Positions 6,711 to 7,690 of a DNA stretch of 7,690 nucleotides are shown here, one piece after another (the first letter of the stretch is position 1; every line of letters begins with the position of its first letter). Origin of the DNA: an uncultured Rickettsiaceae bacterium (GTDB taxonomy: Bacteria > Pseudomonadota > Alphaproteobacteria > Rickettsiales > Rickettsiaceae); assembly GCA_905479885.1 (NCBI GenBank), contig CAJQOE010000031.1:1-7690 (forward strand), written 5' to 3'. A program made the translations under genes and the position numbers. The notes under the pieces were generated by a model, which was given only the letters and a program-made list of their open reading frames with translations, ran no database searches and had not been told where the DNA came from.

Positions 6711-7690
6711 TCTTTTATCCAATTTGATAACGACTTTAATGCCCTATCAGATAAAGCTTTATAACGATCTTTTTTTGATCTAATCTTCTCTTCAAGCGGC
6801 GGCACTAAGCCAAAATTAATATTCATAGGCTGAAAGGTAGAAGATTCAGCGCCATAAGTTAAATGCATAAGCAAACTACCAATTGACGTATCTGCAGGTG
6901 GGATACTCACCTTACTATTTTGCATTTCATGCGCTGAAAAAATACCAGCTAACAATCCCATTGCTGCGCTTTCAACATATCCTTCAACCCCCGTAATCTG
7001 CCCAGCAAACCTCACGTTTGGCTGTATTTTCAACTCTAACTGAGAACCAAGCAATTTAGGACTATTAATGAATGTATTACGATGTAGACCGCCTAGTCTA
7101 GCAAATTCAGCATTTTCAAGACCTGGGAGGCTTGAAAAAATTTCTTTCTGTAACCCATATTTTAATTTAGTCTGGAATCCAACCATGTTGTACAAAGTAC
7201 CCAATAAATTATCCTGGCGTAACTGTAAAACAGCATAAGATTTTTCTCCAGGTGAGTGTGGATTGGTTAATCCCACTGGCTTCATTGGACCAAAACGCAA
7301 AGTTTCACGCCCACGTTCAGCCATGACTTCTATTGGCAAGCACCCGTTAAAATATGGAGTGTCTTTTTCCCATTCTTTAAACTCAGTTTTTTCTCCAGTA
7401 AGCAAAGCATCAACAAAATTATTGTATTGCTCCTTATTTAATGGGCAATTAATATAATCTTTGCCATCGCCACCTGGCCCTACTTTGTCATATCTGGATT
7501 GAAACCAAGCAATATCAAAATCAATAGTCTCTTTATATACAATCGGAGCAATGGCATCAAAAAATGCTAACTTATCCTCACCAGTAATTTGCATTATTTT
7601 AGCACTTAAAGCATCTGATGTTAGTGGGCCCGTGGCAATAATCCACTGACCTTCTGTAGCAATAGAATCAATTTCTTTACGTATGATGTT
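6707..7690 (-). CDS. trmFO: Methylenetetrahydrofolate--tRNA-(uracil-5-)-methyltransferase TrmFO, C-terminal part (runs off right edge)
   Basis: TrmFO makes 5-methyluridine at position 54 of the tRNA T-loop, using methylenetetrahydrofolate as carbon donor and FADH2/NAD(P)H as reductant. About 327 codons are visible. The N-terminal roughly 120 residues, with the FAD-binding GxGxxG, lie outside the window. The visible frame starts upstream of the internal ATG at 7594: the 32 codons before it read NIIRKEIDS... and A-T-G-P-L-T-S, a TrmFO signature, so that ATG is not the start. Other marks are D-Y-I-N-C-P-L-N-K-E-Q-Y with the conserved active-site-region Cys (codon 7447-7445), GCLPIEVMAERG, LRFGPMKPVGL, YNMVGFQTKLKYG, FARLGGLHRNTF, and GQITGVEGYVESAAMG for the flavin-binding C-terminal fold. 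The G-P-G-G-D-G insertion before the Cys is usual in alphaproteobacteria. The TGA stop (6709-6707) overlaps the phaC ATG. Confidence 0.97.
   Translation of the reverse strand, partial: NIIRKEIDSIATEGQWIIATGPLTSDALSAKIMQITGEDKLAFFDAIAPIVYKETIDFDIAWFQSRYDKVGPGGDGKDYINCPLNKEQYNNFVDALLTGEKTEFKEWEKDTPYFNGCLPIEVMAERGRETLRFGPMKPVGLTNPHSPGEKSYAVLQLRQDNLLGTLYNMVGFQTKLKYGLQKEIFSSLPGLENAEFARLGGLHRNTFINSPKLLGSQLELKIQPNVRFAGQITGVEGYVESAAMGLLAGIFSAHEMQNSKVSIPPADTSIGSLLMHLTYGAESSTFQPMNINFGLVPPLEEKIRSKKDRYKALSDRALKSLSNWIKE

Noticed and set aside
7592..7594. ATG at 7594 as the start of trmFO
   Set aside because: The 32 codons upstream continue in frame and include the TrmFO signature ATGPLTS, so the gene extends beyond the window.

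Overview
The window is AT-rich (roughly two thirds A+T by eye). It carries tightly packed housekeeping genes whose protein sequences look alphaproteobacterial, most likely Rickettsiales or a similar host-associated lineage. The evidence is the alphaproteobacterial style of the TrmFO and MutL motifs, the strong A/T bias at third codon positions, and a 448-residue protein that resembles an uncharacterised rickettsial family. The taxonomic call is inference; there is no rRNA gene to settle it.

Layout, left to right. (1) Positions 1-471, minus strand: the first 157 codons of an unrecognised protein that runs off the left edge. (2) Positions 472-635: a divergent intergenic region with candidate promoters for both sides. 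(3) Positions 636-4963, plus strand: a four-gene run with no gaps, mutL - lipB - DUF218/YdcF-like membrane protein - unknown 448-residue protein. Its genes abut or overlap (0, 1 and 26 nt), so they are probably one transcript with translational coupling. (4) Positions 4964-4967: four bases separating two convergent stop codons. (5) Positions 4968-7690, minus strand: phaC (class I-like polyhydroxyalkanoate synthase) lies downstream of trmFO, which runs off the right edge. The two overlap by an ATGA stop/start.

The main anomaly is in mutL. The reading frame breaks near 873-875, between the HATSK and GFRGEAL ATPase motifs, and everything on both sides is well conserved. One missing base explains it; a CTA (Leu) codon that lost its T fits the family consensus. 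This is either a very recent inactivation, which would predict a mutator phenotype, or an assembly/sequencing error. lipB starts directly at the mutL stop with no good ribosome-binding site of its own, so a real frameshift should also reduce lipoate-protein synthesis.

Functionally the genes are a mix: mismatch repair (MutL), lipoylation of 2-oxoacid dehydrogenases (LipB), an envelope protein (DUF218), tRNA m5U54 formation (TrmFO) and carbon storage (PhaC). I found no RNA gene, CRISPR array, insertion sequence or convincing terminator, and nothing that clearly forms a new system. The two least understood products are the left-edge protein, which ends in a weak ADP-ribosyltransferase-like pattern, and the 448-residue protein, which has a QExxH sequence reminiscent of a zinc-peptidase HExxH.
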